The notes beneath the pieces were generated by a model that was given only the letters and a program-made list of their open reading frames with translations, was not told where the DNA came from and did no database searches. Positions 1 through 13,016 of a DNA stretch of 64,000 nucleotides are shown in pieces (within the stretch, counting starts at the first letter, position 1; each line of letters opens with the position of its first letter). This DNA comes from Taxillus chinensis (lineage: Eukaryota > Streptophyta > Magnoliopsida > Santalales > Loranthaceae). The position numbers and the translations under genes were made by a program. The stretch lies in contig CM042090.1 in the NCBI GenBank assembly GCA_023512835.1, forward strand, positions 8,601,343 through 8,665,342, in the 5' to 3' direction.

Positions 1-951
1 ATTATCTCTTTTAAAAACGTGGTTATCTCCTCCTACCATTTAAAAATGTTTTAAGACTTTTAAACCTAGAAGGTTCCTTTGGCATCAAAAGTCCACATTG
101 GTGACTCCCTACTAATTCAATTATAACATTTTTAATTTTATAGTTTTTGACAAACGGCCAATTGTGCACTACTAACTCAAATATCTACAAAGTGATTCAA
201 TTTTATAATTTTTGCATGTGTATAACAAAAGTTATTGAATTTTAAAGTCAACTAAAATGTTTACCCATTCATCCTGAACCTTGTGTAGTATTTTACTTCG
301 ATGTTGGCTTCATATTAAATTCTGAAATTTTTACACGTTTTAGAAAGTCATAAAATGAACAAATGGGATTTGGTTTCATGTCAACTGGATCGAAACTCAA
401 GTTATGAATTTTTGAATGGGACCTTCTAATCTGCCTCATTCAATTTTGGGCCTTACCTAGTTTTATACTTTTGAAAGTTAAGGCTTGAATACTTACTTAC
501 CCATAGAATTGGTCTAAGAAACAAATGACAAAATATAGCATCTAAACTTTTAGACGTATAAGAAATTATTTTATTTTATTTTTTATAACGTATTTAATAT
601 TAACGCGGATAAAATAATATATGCGTAATCAATAAACAATAAAGTAAGATAACATTATATTCCATGACTTCTTACTTTATAAACCTATAAAGTATAATAT
701 TATAAAACATTATTACATACTCAACCTATTTATAACAATTCAAACGGATACTATCATAACGATTTCTTATTCCAACGGTTGTTTTATTCTAATCTAGTAC
801 TATTCTAACAACTCTTACTAGTCACATGCTACTTAAATGACTTATTAGGTATTTATTTTTAGTGATAATATCTAAAATATTCTTTCTAACTATTTTTAGA
901 AGACATTATTATTATTCTATTTAAGGAAGAGCTTAAATTTTGCGGGTCTTA
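1..951 (-). mobile_element. LTR end fragment (gypsy-type), inverted relative of the 25660 LTR
   Basis: This stretch is the reverse complement, with many substitutions, of the first part of the LTR that starts at 25660. Matching landmarks are the element terminus (GGGTCTTAA at 943-951 against TTAAGACCC at 25660) and the shared block around 60-110, which pairs with 26870-26930. The copy lacks roughly 300 bp that the 25660 copy has around 25900-26220. Its other end lies outside the window. It has no coding content. Family assignment beyond gypsy-like LTR is inference. Confidence 0.75.
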
Positions 952-1019
952 ATAAAGGGATCCTATGGTTTTAGATCTAAATCCAAATGAAAGATTTTAT
1001 TTCTAATTTCTACATTTTT

Positions 1020-1560
1020 TGTTTTTTTTTTTTTTTTTTGCACTAGTTTTTCAGTTTTTTTTTTCTACACTTTTTTTTCTGCGCTAGATGGTTTTTCTAC
1101 ACTGATTTTTTCTACACTAATATTCTGGTTTTTTTCTGCACTAATATTCTGGTTTTCTGTTATTTCTGCTTTAATTTTCTAGTTTTTTTCTGCATCAGTT
1201 TTCTATTTTTTTCTGCACTAAGTTTTTGATTTTTCTACACTGATTTTATTTTTTTTTTTTGCTCCAGTTTTCTAGTTTTTCTGCATTGATTTTCTATTTT
1301 TCTACACTAAGTTTCTGATTTTTCTGCACTAATTTTATTCTATTTTTTTCTACACTGGTTTTCTATTATTTCTGCACTAATTGTTCTGTTTTTTTACTGG
1401 TTTTATGTTTTTTTTTGCACTAAGTTTCTTTTTTTTTTTTTGCACTGATTTTAGTCTATTTTTTCTGCACTGGTTTTTTAGTTTTTCTCCACTTTTTTTG
1501 TTTGTTTGTTTGTTTGTTTTTTTTAATTCTAACTGTTATTTTAAAATCATTTTTAACTCA
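1020..1560. repeat. T-rich imperfect minisatellite
   Basis: About 25 imperfect repeats of a T-rich unit of roughly 20-25 bp built around the core TTTTTCTGCACTA, for example at 1073, 1135, 1200, 1320 and 1365. The copies vary in T-run length and in small changes such as TACACTGA. The open frame across it is a low-complexity Phe/Leu artefact. It lies inside LTR-derived DNA and is probably LTR-internal amplification. Confidence 0.7.
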
Positions 1561-1599
1561 AAAAGACTTTTGTTTTGTTTTCTCGTTTTTTTTTAAATC

Positions 1600-4214
1600 T
1601 AAGTCATCTAAAGGTCTAAAGGACAACCGAAGTTAAATTAATTCTAAGTCCTAAGCTAAATGCATATAGCAATCCCACAAGTAAGAAGAAATGGTAAAAG
1701 AAAATGCTAAGTGTGGAAAAGCCAAAGTGATTGAAAAGCTCCAATGGTTAAAAATATTTTTTTGTTTAAAAAAGATGATTCTAATATTAAAAAGCCCAAA
1801 ATGTTTTAAAAACCAAGTGTTTGAAAAGTTTTTTTTCTTTTTTTTTTCTCTCTCTTTTTTTTAAAACATTTTTTTTAATTAAAAGGTTTTTTTTTTGAAA
1901 AAAGATTAAAATACATAAATAACTAAACAAATGTTAATGTGTAGTGTGTGATCATGTCATCCACAAAGCAAAAAGCAAATTCTCTCCCTCTTCTTTTTCT
2001 CTTTTTTTTTTCGGTTTACAAAGTACAGCTCAGTAACCCATACTTACAAGGTTTTAAATGGCCCAACTAACATTTTCCTATGGCCACTAACAATAATGAA
2101 ACAAAATAAAGCAACCAACACTGGCGCTGATCTTACATGAAGAGAATAAATGGCATAGAAACAAACAATATAATACAACCATAATTTTGCATGACAGAGT
2201 GTCTTGACGCCACCAATCGTGATGGTACTCAATTAACCTCACCCACCGTAGCAGGGGACTTAGAGGAGAGGACAAACAACCCAGAAGAGATAGCACAAAC
2301 AAAATAAAATGCATGCCAAGAATAATAGGGCTAAGGACAGGAGGGACCACCAACAAGAGCAAAACAAAAAGCAAAGGTAAATAGATAAACAATGCAGCGT
2401 TAATGTAGGATTCGCAGCAAGGCCGATTGAGACTGGGGTAACGTCTCAACTGCACACAACGTTTTCCATTTGTTTTTTTTCATTTTCTATTTTTAGATCT
2501 GTATAAACATTCACTACTGAATCAACAAATCAAGCCACAACCAAGCAAACATGGGAGAGACGAACTCCTTCATCCTTTCAAAGTAAAATAATACAGACCA
2601 AAACTAGGCACAAATAGAGGCTTTTTCAACATACTAGCATGAAAGCAACAAATTATGAACGGATAAAACCCAACAGACCATAAAAGAATAGGAACATGAG
2701 ACCAGATTGCACTTGTTTTTGCAGAAACTTAGCATACCCGAAACCCAGCTGGACCCAAAATGAAACAACGCAAGACACCCCAAAGACCCAACGGATTAAA
2801 CCGTAAGCAAAATGATGACAACACAACAGCAAAGCAATCACAACCCAGACCAGGGGAAAACGTTTAATAAGCAATGTAAACAAGCACGAAACTAGATGAT
2901 GACCAGAGGTAGAGTAAGCAAGAACAAACTATTACAAATGGAAACCAACCGCACCCTCTTTCTCCAAGATTACGAATTGGGATGCCTTGATTCCTCGGAT
3001 GTCGCTTGCCTTCTGTGGCACACCAGACTGCTCTTCAGCCACCTCCTTCACGTGCGGGGCGTTGCACGGCGACGACAACAAACGTTGAGTCAGGCTCGAT
3101 TGAACAGCTGGTGGTGCGATTCTGGGCTAAGGGGATGATTTCGGCCGAACTGTGCTCCACATCGACCGGCAGGAGGATCTCCGACCAAGATGGGGGAGAG
3201 CTGTCGACGAAGAAGGAAGCGAAGAAAAGGGGAATTTTGTGTTTTTCGGATTTTGGATTTTTAGAGGAGAGGAGAGCCCACCACGAATTGAGAGGGGAGA
3301 GGGGTTTTATAGACAGCTATGGCAGGGTATGATGTATGAGGACCCGATTTGGCTTGGGTTTGGTTTGGCCGAGAGAGAGAAAAGGAGGTATGGGGGTGAG
3401 GCGTGGCTGGCGTGGAGGAGGTTGGCCGGGGAAGAGGGAGAAAAATGAGGTAGGCGTATGATGGCTAGCGTAGCTGTCCGGCGTGGAGGTGAGGAAGACG
3501 ACGCCATGGAGAGAGAGAGAGAGGGAAGACGACACGAACGATGGGAGAGATGAGAATATGCTGTTTTTTTCTTTTTATTTGCTTTTGCTTTTTAATTTCT
3601 TTATTTTTATTTGATTTGTATTTTGTTTTATTCTTAAGCTAATAAGGAGATGACACGTGGACAGTGGTAGGCGGGAAAAAGAAAGAGATGACGTAGTGAC
3701 GAGCATCCCCGTGTAATTTTTATTTAAAAATAATTTTATTTTCGCGTCAAGCCTTGCGCGTCCCGAAACTGTTTTATCACTGGAAAACATATATTTTTTT
3801 TTTGAAAATGTTTCGGGAGCTAAAATATACAATATATATATATATATATCAAAATTCTCAGAACGACGAGTAGAATAAGAAAATGAGGTTCGTGAGCTGA
3901 TCCGGATTGCCGTTTTGAAGGTCAATTATTGTTTGACTGCCATTAGCGGTCCGAACGCTGTTTTGCCTATAACTTTTTCGTTTGACTTCAGAATTGAGCG
4001 CGGTTGATTGCGTTGATCCTCGAATTTGATTTTTTATTGCCTAGGACTGATTCTTTGGCATTTGGAGGCCGTTCAAATAATTTCTTGAAATCAGACATTT
4101 GTGGCTCAATGGTCGCGACTCCGTTGTTCTGCAAAATTTCAACAAATCGAGGCGGCATCGAAGAAAATTGAATTTGATAAAATACGTCCAACCCGGACAA
4201 ATTAGAGTCCAACA
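1600..4214 (-). mobile_element. Tat/Ogre-like LTR, minus strand, 3' end not found
   Basis: On the minus strand an LTR begins at 4214 with TGTTGGACTCTAATTTGTCC. This closely matches the start of the solo LTR at 18757 (TGTTGGACCCCATTTTGTCC). The shared block with GCTCAATT, a conserved run asking for AAACGAAAAAGTTAT, follows at about 3990-3960. Further in are a CT-rich leader near 3510 and A/T-rich low-complexity DNA. I could not find the 3' terminus, so the left limit is approximate. Several open frames at 2890-3540 fall inside this LTR and look non-coding. Confidence 0.5.
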
Positions 4215-5985
4215 CCAATCAAAAAATATCTCTTATCTATTTTTTTCTCTCTTTCTCGTCCAGCTCGCCCCTCCCACAACTTTATTCTGCATTCCATATC
4301 TTTTCCCAATGCCCAAACTCTTTCTTCATTTCTTCTTTGTCAAAAAAAAAAAAAAAACAACAACAAAACAAACAAACAACAAAGTTCGTATTCCATAAAA
4401 TTTCTAGTGAAGTGTGCAAGAAAAAAAAGGGAAGAAAAAGGGAAAGAGTTTGGGTATTCAGACGTAATAATATGAGGACGCCCGGCAAAGGCACCTCGTC
4501 CTAACCGCCAACGCTTTCTCTTTTGGTAGTTTTCCTATAAATAGGCCATGTATTCAGACGTAATAATACATTAAAGAGTAATTTTATCAATTATAAATTC
4601 ACAGTCAGATGTTTATATTTACTTTCGGCCTTTTCAATTAATTACTTGAATTAATTGGGTTAGAGTTTGGGTATTCAGTTATCCTTCTCTAGATTATTAT
4701 TGGATCCTAATCAAGGTCCTCAACACATTCACTTTTATTTCATATTAAATTATAAAAAATTATTATTAAATAAAAAATAGTATAAAATATTATTTTAATG
4801 ATATAGAAAGTGATTTAGGGAATCTATTGTGGTGTATATTTATATAGGGAAACATAAAGTAATTTAAATATGTAAATTTAATGAAAATGGTTGGGTGTCT
4901 GATGTTAGTACTCTTAGGGGTTTAATGATATTAATACTAATATTAAAAAGTAATTCAGAATTTATTTTATTAAGGGCTTTTTGATATTTATGGATAGTTT
5001 TAAAAAGAGGAGTTCTAGTGTAATTAGGAAATATGTTTTTTATTGGACAAGAAATCAAAGTTAACTAAAAATTGAACTCTTGGGACACCTCTATAAATAG
5101 GGAGGCCGTCCTAGGGGTGTAGGGTGTTGTTTCTTCACATATTGGGAGCCCTAGTTTTTCTTGGTGCGAAGGAGAGAGAATGGAAGCTTAAAGTTTGAAG
5201 CTTTCAAGTGTTTTTGGGTATTTCAGCAAGTGTAACTTGTTGCAACGTGTTAGATATAGGTGTTTCTACTCTTTTATATCTCTTATAGGGTTCTAGAATA
5301 CTTATGCTTGGTTTGGATTTGAGAATCGAACTTAGAACAAACGAGTCTTGCATATAGCTATGATAGGGTTGGAGAACAATGGGTTGAGAAGAGACTATTT
5401 TATTCTTTATTTTTATATTTATTCTTTTAAATAATATTTTTTTATTATTATTTACTTTTTATTTTATTTATTTCAACTAATAAAAAATGTATATATATAA
5501 AATATATATTAAAAAGTTATAAAAGTATATTTAGAAATAAATAGTAAATTTTTAAATATAAAAATTCACTATTTATTTTTTATTTCTATATTTAAAAAAA
5601 CATATGAATACTTTTTTTATAAATATATATATATATATTGGCTAAATTATATAATATATTTAATTATATTAAACATAAATTCAATGTGAATGTTCTAACA
5701 CATATTATTGTATATGATTACAAAATAGTGGTTTTTGAAATTTTGCATAAAAGAGGATCCGAACCTGTGTAAAATATTTTTCTTACAATACACGAAATAG
5801 TAAATTCTTATCTCTCATGTAATCAAACACAAAGTATAAATAAAAATCTGGATATTTGAAAAATAAATAATAAATAAACACAAAGGTTGCTGTATAAAAA
5901 CGGTCATTGTAGCGTCATCACGCAATAGGCTTCGACCCCGAACACGACAAATCTGGTTTGGATGACGCATATATAGATTTATTTA
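4215..5985. other. intergenic, no gene recognised
   Basis: AT-rich DNA downstream of the carbonic anhydrase. A TATA-like CTATAAATAGGGA at 5090 is followed by a stretch resembling an LTR leader, but no open frame follows. The string TATTCAGACGTAATAATA occurs twice, near 4456 and 4552, and GAGTTTGGGTATTCAG occurs at about 4445 and 4665. This suggests small duplications or remains of a non-autonomous element. No gene is supported. Confidence 0.5.
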
Positions 5986-7033
5986 TCAATTCCTACGTGA
6001 ATCGAATGGCCTATAAAATTCCAATGGACGCTCGTTCATGACCTGCGTTGGCCTAGAATTACTGTTCGAATCCTGTAAACACAAATCAACAATAAAAACC
6101 CAATCATGTTTTATCAAATCAAATTCTCGATGCTTTTCTTAATTACCACAATTAAATTGGCAACAACAAAAACAACTACCAAGCTTTTGCCCCCAACTGT
6201 AAGAACACTTACATCGTGTACAGCTACGCGCAAGAGACGCAATTGTTTTCTGGTAACGGTCCTAACCTGATGAACAACACCACGTATATATAAACTAATT
6301 AACATCATGGCGGCCTCAAAAATGTGTGTGTGTATATATATACACACAGAGAGAGACGTAATAAGTAGATAATTAATTACCTTATTAACAATGGTCCATG
6401 TGACGCCGGGTGTGCAAGGAGGGGTGGTCAGCGATCCCATGTATCTATAGTATTTTCTGCTTCCGATTTTTATAAGGTTTGGGTTCACTGTGCCTGCCGC
6501 TGTTGAATTCTCTTCAACGCCAGAAATGGCTTCTAAATGATCCTTCATCTGATGCCCATTAACATAATGTAACAACCAACTAACCAACTAATAATTAATG
6601 GGAGATTGAAATCAAATCCAAATCCTAGCGGTGATTAATTGGATTGTGTTATAATATTACACCTCTAACAGAAAAGGTTCAGTCCGCCCAATCTTGTACA
6701 TGATTCCCACCACCGCAATTTGACCGCTAGAGCTCATATGAACCATGTGCAACTCTGCAGCAAACCTGTGAAATCATATTTGCAATAAATTATTATATAT
6801 AAAAAAAATTAAAATGTAAAATGTAAAATAAGCATCCATATGAGAGCAGGTACTATTAAGTCCACGAGATCGAGTTTATATATAAAGTTGTAGTTTGCAA
6901 AATTATTGTTGCATCGAAAGATTATCTCACCTACAAATTTTAATCACAATTCGCAACTTAACAATTTGTCAAAATAAGTGGGAAAATAAGGGGGGGGGGG
7001 GGGGGGGTTTTGTGTGGTTTTTATTTTCATTTG

Positions 7034-7065
<32 letters not shown>

Positions 7066-8813
7066 TACATATATACATACATACATCCATATGACTAAGT
7101 ATATATATCAACTGTTTTATTATAATAACGTATTCATTAATTTCAGTCAATCATAATTGAACATATCATATATATTACACTTATTGACTAAGTATAATAT
7201 CAACTGTTTTATTATAATAACGTATTCATTTTTCTATTAATATTACCCTCTATATATGTATGTGTATATATATATATATGTATGTATGTATAGAAGGAGA
7301 AGAAGGATACCTTCTGCCGTTGATGGTATGTTCAGAAGGTGAGTGCCAGTGGCATTGCCGGAGCTCAAACCGAGTTCCGCTGATCTCTATGAATCCTGCG
7401 TTACCTTCCCATTCCAACTGCAACACATGCGTACGTACGAGTATGAAATATAATTAATAAAATAAAATAAACAATTTTCTTTAATTACCCTTATCAGTGT
7501 TTGAATGACGTACTAGATTTTAATTTCATTTATTTATTGGTTGACATTAGAATTTGTGACTTGATTGGCCCCACTGGTTGGTAAATTACAGTGCGCTGGT
7601 GCTGGCCAACCAACTTTCTACTCAGGCGACAGAAAATAATCAAGAATCCACTATTTTGTTGAACATGGCCGGCCTTGATATTTATATTTTATAAAATTAT
7701 AATACGCCACGTTTTAACTCAGATCACACGTTTACGCCGGTAATGATCACAGGTTCACACCAAATACATATATTAATATTATACGTCGACTAGCTTTTGG
7801 AGTTTGTTCAACAAGTCGTTGGACGATCCAGCAAGTCAATAAAGAATGAGAATTATTTAATGAATTGCTCTTGTTGAGAGGACGAAGGTGAGTTTCGGAA
7901 GGAAAAATAAAAAGAAAATAAAAGACCATAGGCGAGTGTAGACTGTAGCAATCCAGGAAGTGACTGACATCTAATTAATGAGGTTTTTGGATTGTCACAT
8001 AATACCCTATTATATCGGATTGTGACGTAATGTAAGGTAACATAAATATCATATATATATATATATATATGAAGTCCTTTTGTTCCGTACTTTCGCGCGC
8101 TAATATTTTAGTATTTCATTTTCATAAGTTGCGATTAAATTACAGGTAAAATCTGATTAAATTACTGAAATATGAATGAAAGTCCACGCAAAATAAGTTT
8201 GTATATAGAATTTTCATTGAAAATGGTAAAGAAAAAAGGCGTTCAAGCAATATTTCATTTTTAAAATACTATCAATTTAATAAATAAAATATTCAATGAA
8301 TATATTTCGTTGACGTTTTGATTTCAGAAATTACAATAAGATAATCTTTATTAACCATGACAAAATAGCCTATCAATTCAAGAAAAAAAAAAAAAACATC
8401 TAATCTCTCTTACTATTTTACGAAAATACTGTACGATTGCCCAAATATTTATTATTGAAAGTATTATTTAATGTGAGAGGGACTCCATATACCCGAGGCA
8501 GTGTTTAATAAAAGAAAAATCATACGCATAAAAGTGACATGTGTGTTCATAGATATATGCATGTACAGTACCATCATGTCGTGTCCTCTGTTCTTGAGGA
8601 TGGCCGGGGCGGGCTTGTAAGCTCGCCGGAGGGGGCCGAGACCCGGAACCACTTGCACCCTTTCATGCAGTAGGTCTATTGGAGACTGCATCTTTCCGTT
8701 CCCACAAGCGGCCCAATCTGAATGGATACCTCCCCAGTACAACGGCCCATGTTCGCTGCCCATGTCATAGTTGAACTCCCTCTCATCGTCTGCACTCATC
8801 ATAATATAAATAC

Positions 8814-8847
<34 letters not shown>

Positions 8848-9035
8848 ATGTATCGGTATGAGCTTAATCATATGAATGTTACACACACACACACACACAT
8901 ATATGTGTGTTCATGCGTGCGTAAAAATATAAATATTAATGCATACTCACCAACTTCTTGGGCGGTCGCTAGGCTTGAAAATTGAAGAACGAGGAGGATG
9001 CAAACTAAGAAGTGGGCTACCGTCAATTTCTCCAT
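5986..9035 (-). CDS. alpha-type carbonic anhydrase, complete, seven exons
   Basis: Reversible hydration of CO2 to bicarbonate, probably in the secretory pathway or apoplast. Exons (plus coordinates, read right to left): 8951-9035, 8572-8789, 7311-7417, 6663-6765, 6381-6548, 6213-6266, 5986-6072. All junctions are GT-AG and the phases agree, giving 273 residues. Residues 1-25 form a signal peptide. Zinc ligands are H124, H126 (CHWH) and H143 (ELHMVH); H98 is at the proton-shuttle position. T212 in SLTTPPC matches the gatekeeper Thr, and C57 with C216 should form the conserved disulfide. The length fits plant alpha-CAs. One oddity is Cys123 directly before the first zinc His, where I expect a hydrophobic residue. 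Introns 2 and 3 hold microsatellite-like runs. A TATA box lies about 76 bp upstream of the start codon. Confidence 0.95.
6990..7062. repeat. G18 run followed by T-run in intron 3
   Basis: Eighteen G (6990-7007) followed after 26 bases by about 29 T (7034-7062), in the intron between carbonic anhydrase exons 3 and 4. Such homopolymers are prone to sequencing error, so exact lengths are uncertain. Confidence 0.8.
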
Positions 9036-9110
9036 CGGATGAATATTAATTTCAGTCTTGAGGGGGCTTGTTTGGGATTATGTTTGAGGGGTTTGGGGAG
9101 ATTGGGATTG

Positions 9111-9122
9111 TTAATTTATAGA
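9111..9122 (-). promoter_or_regulatory. TATA box of the carbonic anhydrase gene
   Basis: The minus strand reads TCTATAAATTAA at this position. With a start site about 30 bp downstream, the 5' leader would be about 50 nt before the ATG at 9035. This is typical spacing for a plant TATA promoter. Inferred from position and motif only. Confidence 0.65.
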
Positions 9123-11133
9123 GCACGTTGGGGTTGGGGTTGGGGGTGATGGGTGCGATGCAAAAAACGTACTTGAGCACGGATAGGGAATCGACCTTCT
9201 TCTGTCGCGCTGCTTGACTTTTCCAGAGCATCACGCTTTGCGTGCGAATGGACGCTGGACGCGGGGTAGTGTGAAAGCTAGAAAGGAGGGACAATACCTT
9301 ACATTATTTTCTTTTTTAAAATACGTATATATAGATAGCTAGCTATGGGTTTAAAAACAATAATAAAACCTTTAAAATAATATTAAACAAACCAGAATGC
9401 CCCATTAAACGTCTGTACTGTATCATTAAACGTACGAATGAATGTCATCTTCACACTCTTACATTCACACTCTTATTATTAAACGCGTGCGTGGTCTCCC
9501 AAGACATCAAAACGAATAGGCCTTTTTTGACTGTTTTGAAACGAGACACATTTCCAGGGGGGTCGTCGCTGTGATGTAAGGGAAAGTTGAATTGATTGAT
9601 GTTATTGGACACTGGAAGGAAAATGATTCGTGGGGGACCGGGGGTGCACCTTCCTTGTTGCTAACCAGGAGCAATTTCCTATATGATGACTTCTTATATC
9701 GCTTGAATTATTATTATTATAAAAATATAAACAGTCAAAAATAATCTAGATGTAGAATTATATCACATTGATATAATTTAAAATAAAATAAAATAATCAC
9801 ATTGATGTAAAAATAAAATAATCACATTGACATAATTTAAAATTCAACTTCTTTATTAATATGCAATAATACAAGTTGATCCACATCGTCCTAGAATAAA
9901 TCAATATCATTTAAATCACATACATGATGCAAGGACAAAACTTAAGTTACTTCAACCATGATATGACGGCATCGAATGAATTAGTAACTATATATATTAA
10001 AATTATAAATTTAAATATATAAATACATAAAATATTAATTATGACTATGTATATAGCTAATAATAGAATTAATTAGTAACATAATTTACTATTTAAAGAG
10101 CTTGTGATGAATATATTACTAGTGGTAATAGTGGCAAATTGATTATATTATTTTAAAAAATTATCTGACTTCATTATAAGAGGATTTGATAGGCTTTCTA
10201 TACTTTTATGTCATTACTTATAATTTAGATGCTGCTAATCGTAGTTTTAACTAATAATTTCTAAATGTAAGTTACACAGTTTGTATTTCCTAACTGAACA
10301 TCCTAAATTCGTCCCTAATGACATGTGTTTAACCAAGTTATGTTGATACGTCCGTGAATTCAACCTATGCAGGTGCCCAATCCACAATGTCTAGTAGTGC
10401 ACTTGTAGGACGTGTTGCCGTTGTATCTCAGATAAGGATGTTGTTCCCATCGTATTTTTGGGTTGTCATTGTTGTCAACAGTTTGTGTTTAGCATGAGGG
10501 CATCAGGATAGACTATGTACCTGTACTTGGTTGGACAACTTCATAGTGTGACCTTTTAGAGTGAGCTAATAGAGGGAGTTTGATTATGTATTGCGTTCAT
10601 CAGTATAATCTACCTAAGTATTCTAACTAACTCAAAGATTTGCAAGTTCAAAAATCTGATGGAAAGCTAGAATCAAAGGGTCAAAAACTTGAAAACCCGA
10701 AGCATTAATGCTCTAGTGTCCAGTGGGATAAAGAGTATCGGGCTCGAAGGGTCGAAGCTCGAAGTATTGAAGACCTGATGGCACAAGTGCAATATCATCA
10801 AAGTCAGAGTTCATTTGGTCACTGGCTTTAAACTAGAGACTTGAAGACTCAGATATTCGAAGATTTGTAGACCTGAAAAGCATATTGTCACTGGCTTTAA
10901 ACTGAAGATACTGATTCGAAGATCTGAATGTTCGGACTTGAAGATCATAGCACATCTGTGGAGTACATCTTTGAGGCTATGAGGCAATTATCTTTGAGGT
11001 AATGGCTAATCGAAGATAAAAACACAGATAAGGATGCCATTTCAATAAGTTATTCTAGCAATGTACCTGAAGTATTTAAAGTGTCAGAATGAACACGTGA
11101 AAGCTATCCGAGGCTAAAGTGATATGACTTAAC
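9123..11133. other. upstream region and old retroelement debris
   Basis: 9123-10300 is AT-rich with no recognisable gene. From about 10620 to 11100 the text has many GAAG, TCGAAG and GATTCGAAG words, and the phrase TCACTGGCTTTAAACT occurs twice (about 10824 and 10889). This resembles LTR DNA of a copia-type element. No open frame of note. Confidence 0.45.
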
Positions 11134-13011
11134 TATAATGACTCGTGTTTGGGGTTCTGGGAGATAGCCATGTGAGGGAATACATATCGAGGGATGTGAC
11201 TATTAGTACGATGACGTATGCATCGAATAGAGTGTTTTAACTGTGAGTGGGCCTGATTTGGAGTTGGAGCCCCGAAATGTTAATTTTGATATTTTAAGAA
11301 ATAAAATGAAGTATAAAAAGAGAAAAGAGGAGAGGAACCTTCATTTTTGATGTTGTGTGTGTGTACGTGAATAGAGAGAAAGAGAGAACGTTAAAGGAGG
11401 AACCAAGAGCTTGCAAAAGGGGATTGAACGATTCGGACTCAAATCGCCCAAATTCGAGGTAAGAATTAATTCTTCACTTATATGTCGTTGATTATGCTTA
11501 CTAGAGAAGATAAGACACAAAAATTAATCATAAATTCGTGGAATTTGGATCATGAACCCTAAGTTTTGGGAAAAATCAATTTTTGGTTGAATCTTGTGAC
11601 TTAAGTGTATAATATGTGATTAAAACTTAATATGAAGTATTGTGTATGAGTTTTATGAGATTTCGAAGGGTTGAGAGTTGCTGGGTTGAATCTAGATGAG
11701 AAACGAGCTAAAACAACGATGAACAGTAACCTTTATCGAATGGTGAGTTTGAAGACTCGAGGGAGCCTCTAAGTAGTGAACAGTTGATGGGATCGATTAT
11801 GGAAACTGGAAGTTTCGAATGTGTATCTCGAAGGGTTCAAAGGAAGGTTCGAATTTGTGATTCGAATGTAGGTTCGAAGGTAGTTTCGAAGATAGTTTTG
11901 AATGTAGTTTTGAAGATAGTTTCAAAAGGAGATTCGAAATACAGTTCCAAAATACAGTAAAGGGAGATTCGAAAATACAGTTTCACTGGACATACAGTTT
12001 CACTTGACTGGACCATTTAAGTATTATACTTAAGTTACAATGTAAATAAGGAAATACCCCCATTTAGATTTAAACAAAAATACTGGAAAATCAAATTCTC
12101 ACTCCTGGAGAAATGGAAATTAGCACTGAATCCCATTTTTTTTTTTTTCCAATTTTGGTTCGAGGTGACTGTTTGGGAATTGGAGTTAGACATCTCAGAA
12201 AAATCCTTAAAAATCATGTTATCTTAGTTATGATATGGGAAACCAATGATGGGACTTTTTATTTCATAAAACAACTTCTACGAAAACCCTCATTCTTGGT
12301 CAAGACATGAGGATAGAGTTGTGGAGACCGGCCTCTGTTACAAAGGGAGTGTTGTGAACCCTAGTGGTTGTGTGGGCCTATAAGGCTACCTTGATAAGCC
12401 TGGGAGGCTACTGTTGAGGGCTTGGGAGGTGAGATTTGTTCAGAGCCTAAGAGGCTATTGTGCCTGAGAGGCAATGCTGTGTTTGAGGGGCAATATTGTG
12501 CCTCGGGGGCAATATGGTGCCTGAGAGACAATGTTTGGAATTACTTGGCAGGTTTTCTTTTTCATGTGTGAGTACATAATTTAGTTGGTGATCTATATTA
12601 CATGAGCATATGCCTACACTAGTTTATGAGTTGGGATAGGTTGGGAAGACATGTTCCTTGCAGAGCTGTGGTTGCTCACCCCTCATGTTGTGTTTGTCTT
12701 TGTTTGTTTCAAGTGCTTACAGGAGCTAGGAGGTTCACCAGAGGTAAAGACCTTATGCGTATTTGTTTGTTTTGTTGGATTGTAAAAACTATGATATAAC
12801 TCCATGGGGGAAAGAACATTATGTATGTGTGTTTGCACTATGGGTTAAAATGGGATTTCTGTATTCGTGTGCTATATATGTAGTATAGATTAGGGACGGT
12901 ACCCGTGCTAAGGTCCCTTTCTCGGTGTTTTACTAACCCCTTTGTCCCTCCGGGTGTGGGCATGAGGCTTTACTAACCGATTTCTACGGGTCAGAAATCC
13001 AGGGTGTGACA
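11134..13011 (+). mobile_element. solo LTR (Tekay-like gypsy), copy A
   Basis: Begins TATAATGACTCGTG and ends AGGGTGTGACA. Flanks are TTAAC (11129-11133) and TTAAT (13012-13016), a 5-bp target duplication with one mismatch. A TATA box (GTATAAAAAG, 11311) followed by a GA-rich leader fits an LTR promoter. It is homologous along its length to copy B at 13702. It holds no internal coding region, so a solo LTR formed by recombination is the simplest reading. The assignment to a Tekay-like lineage is inference from LTR length and ends. Confidence 0.75.
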
Positions 13012-13016
13012 TTAAT

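Noticed and set aside
2890..3540. Overlapping open frames on both strands in a GC-richer patch
   Set aside because: They lie in the 5' leader zone of the minus-strand LTR that starts at 4214, overlap each other in all senses, and show no domain or splice pattern.
3988..4218. 76-codon minus frame that looks protein-like
   Set aside because: It begins at the first bases of an LTR (TGTTGGACT) whose homologues at 18757 and 15885 do not keep the frame.
8722..8985. 87-codon plus frame
   Set aside because: Antisense to carbonic anhydrase exons 1-2 and the TA-rich intron between them.
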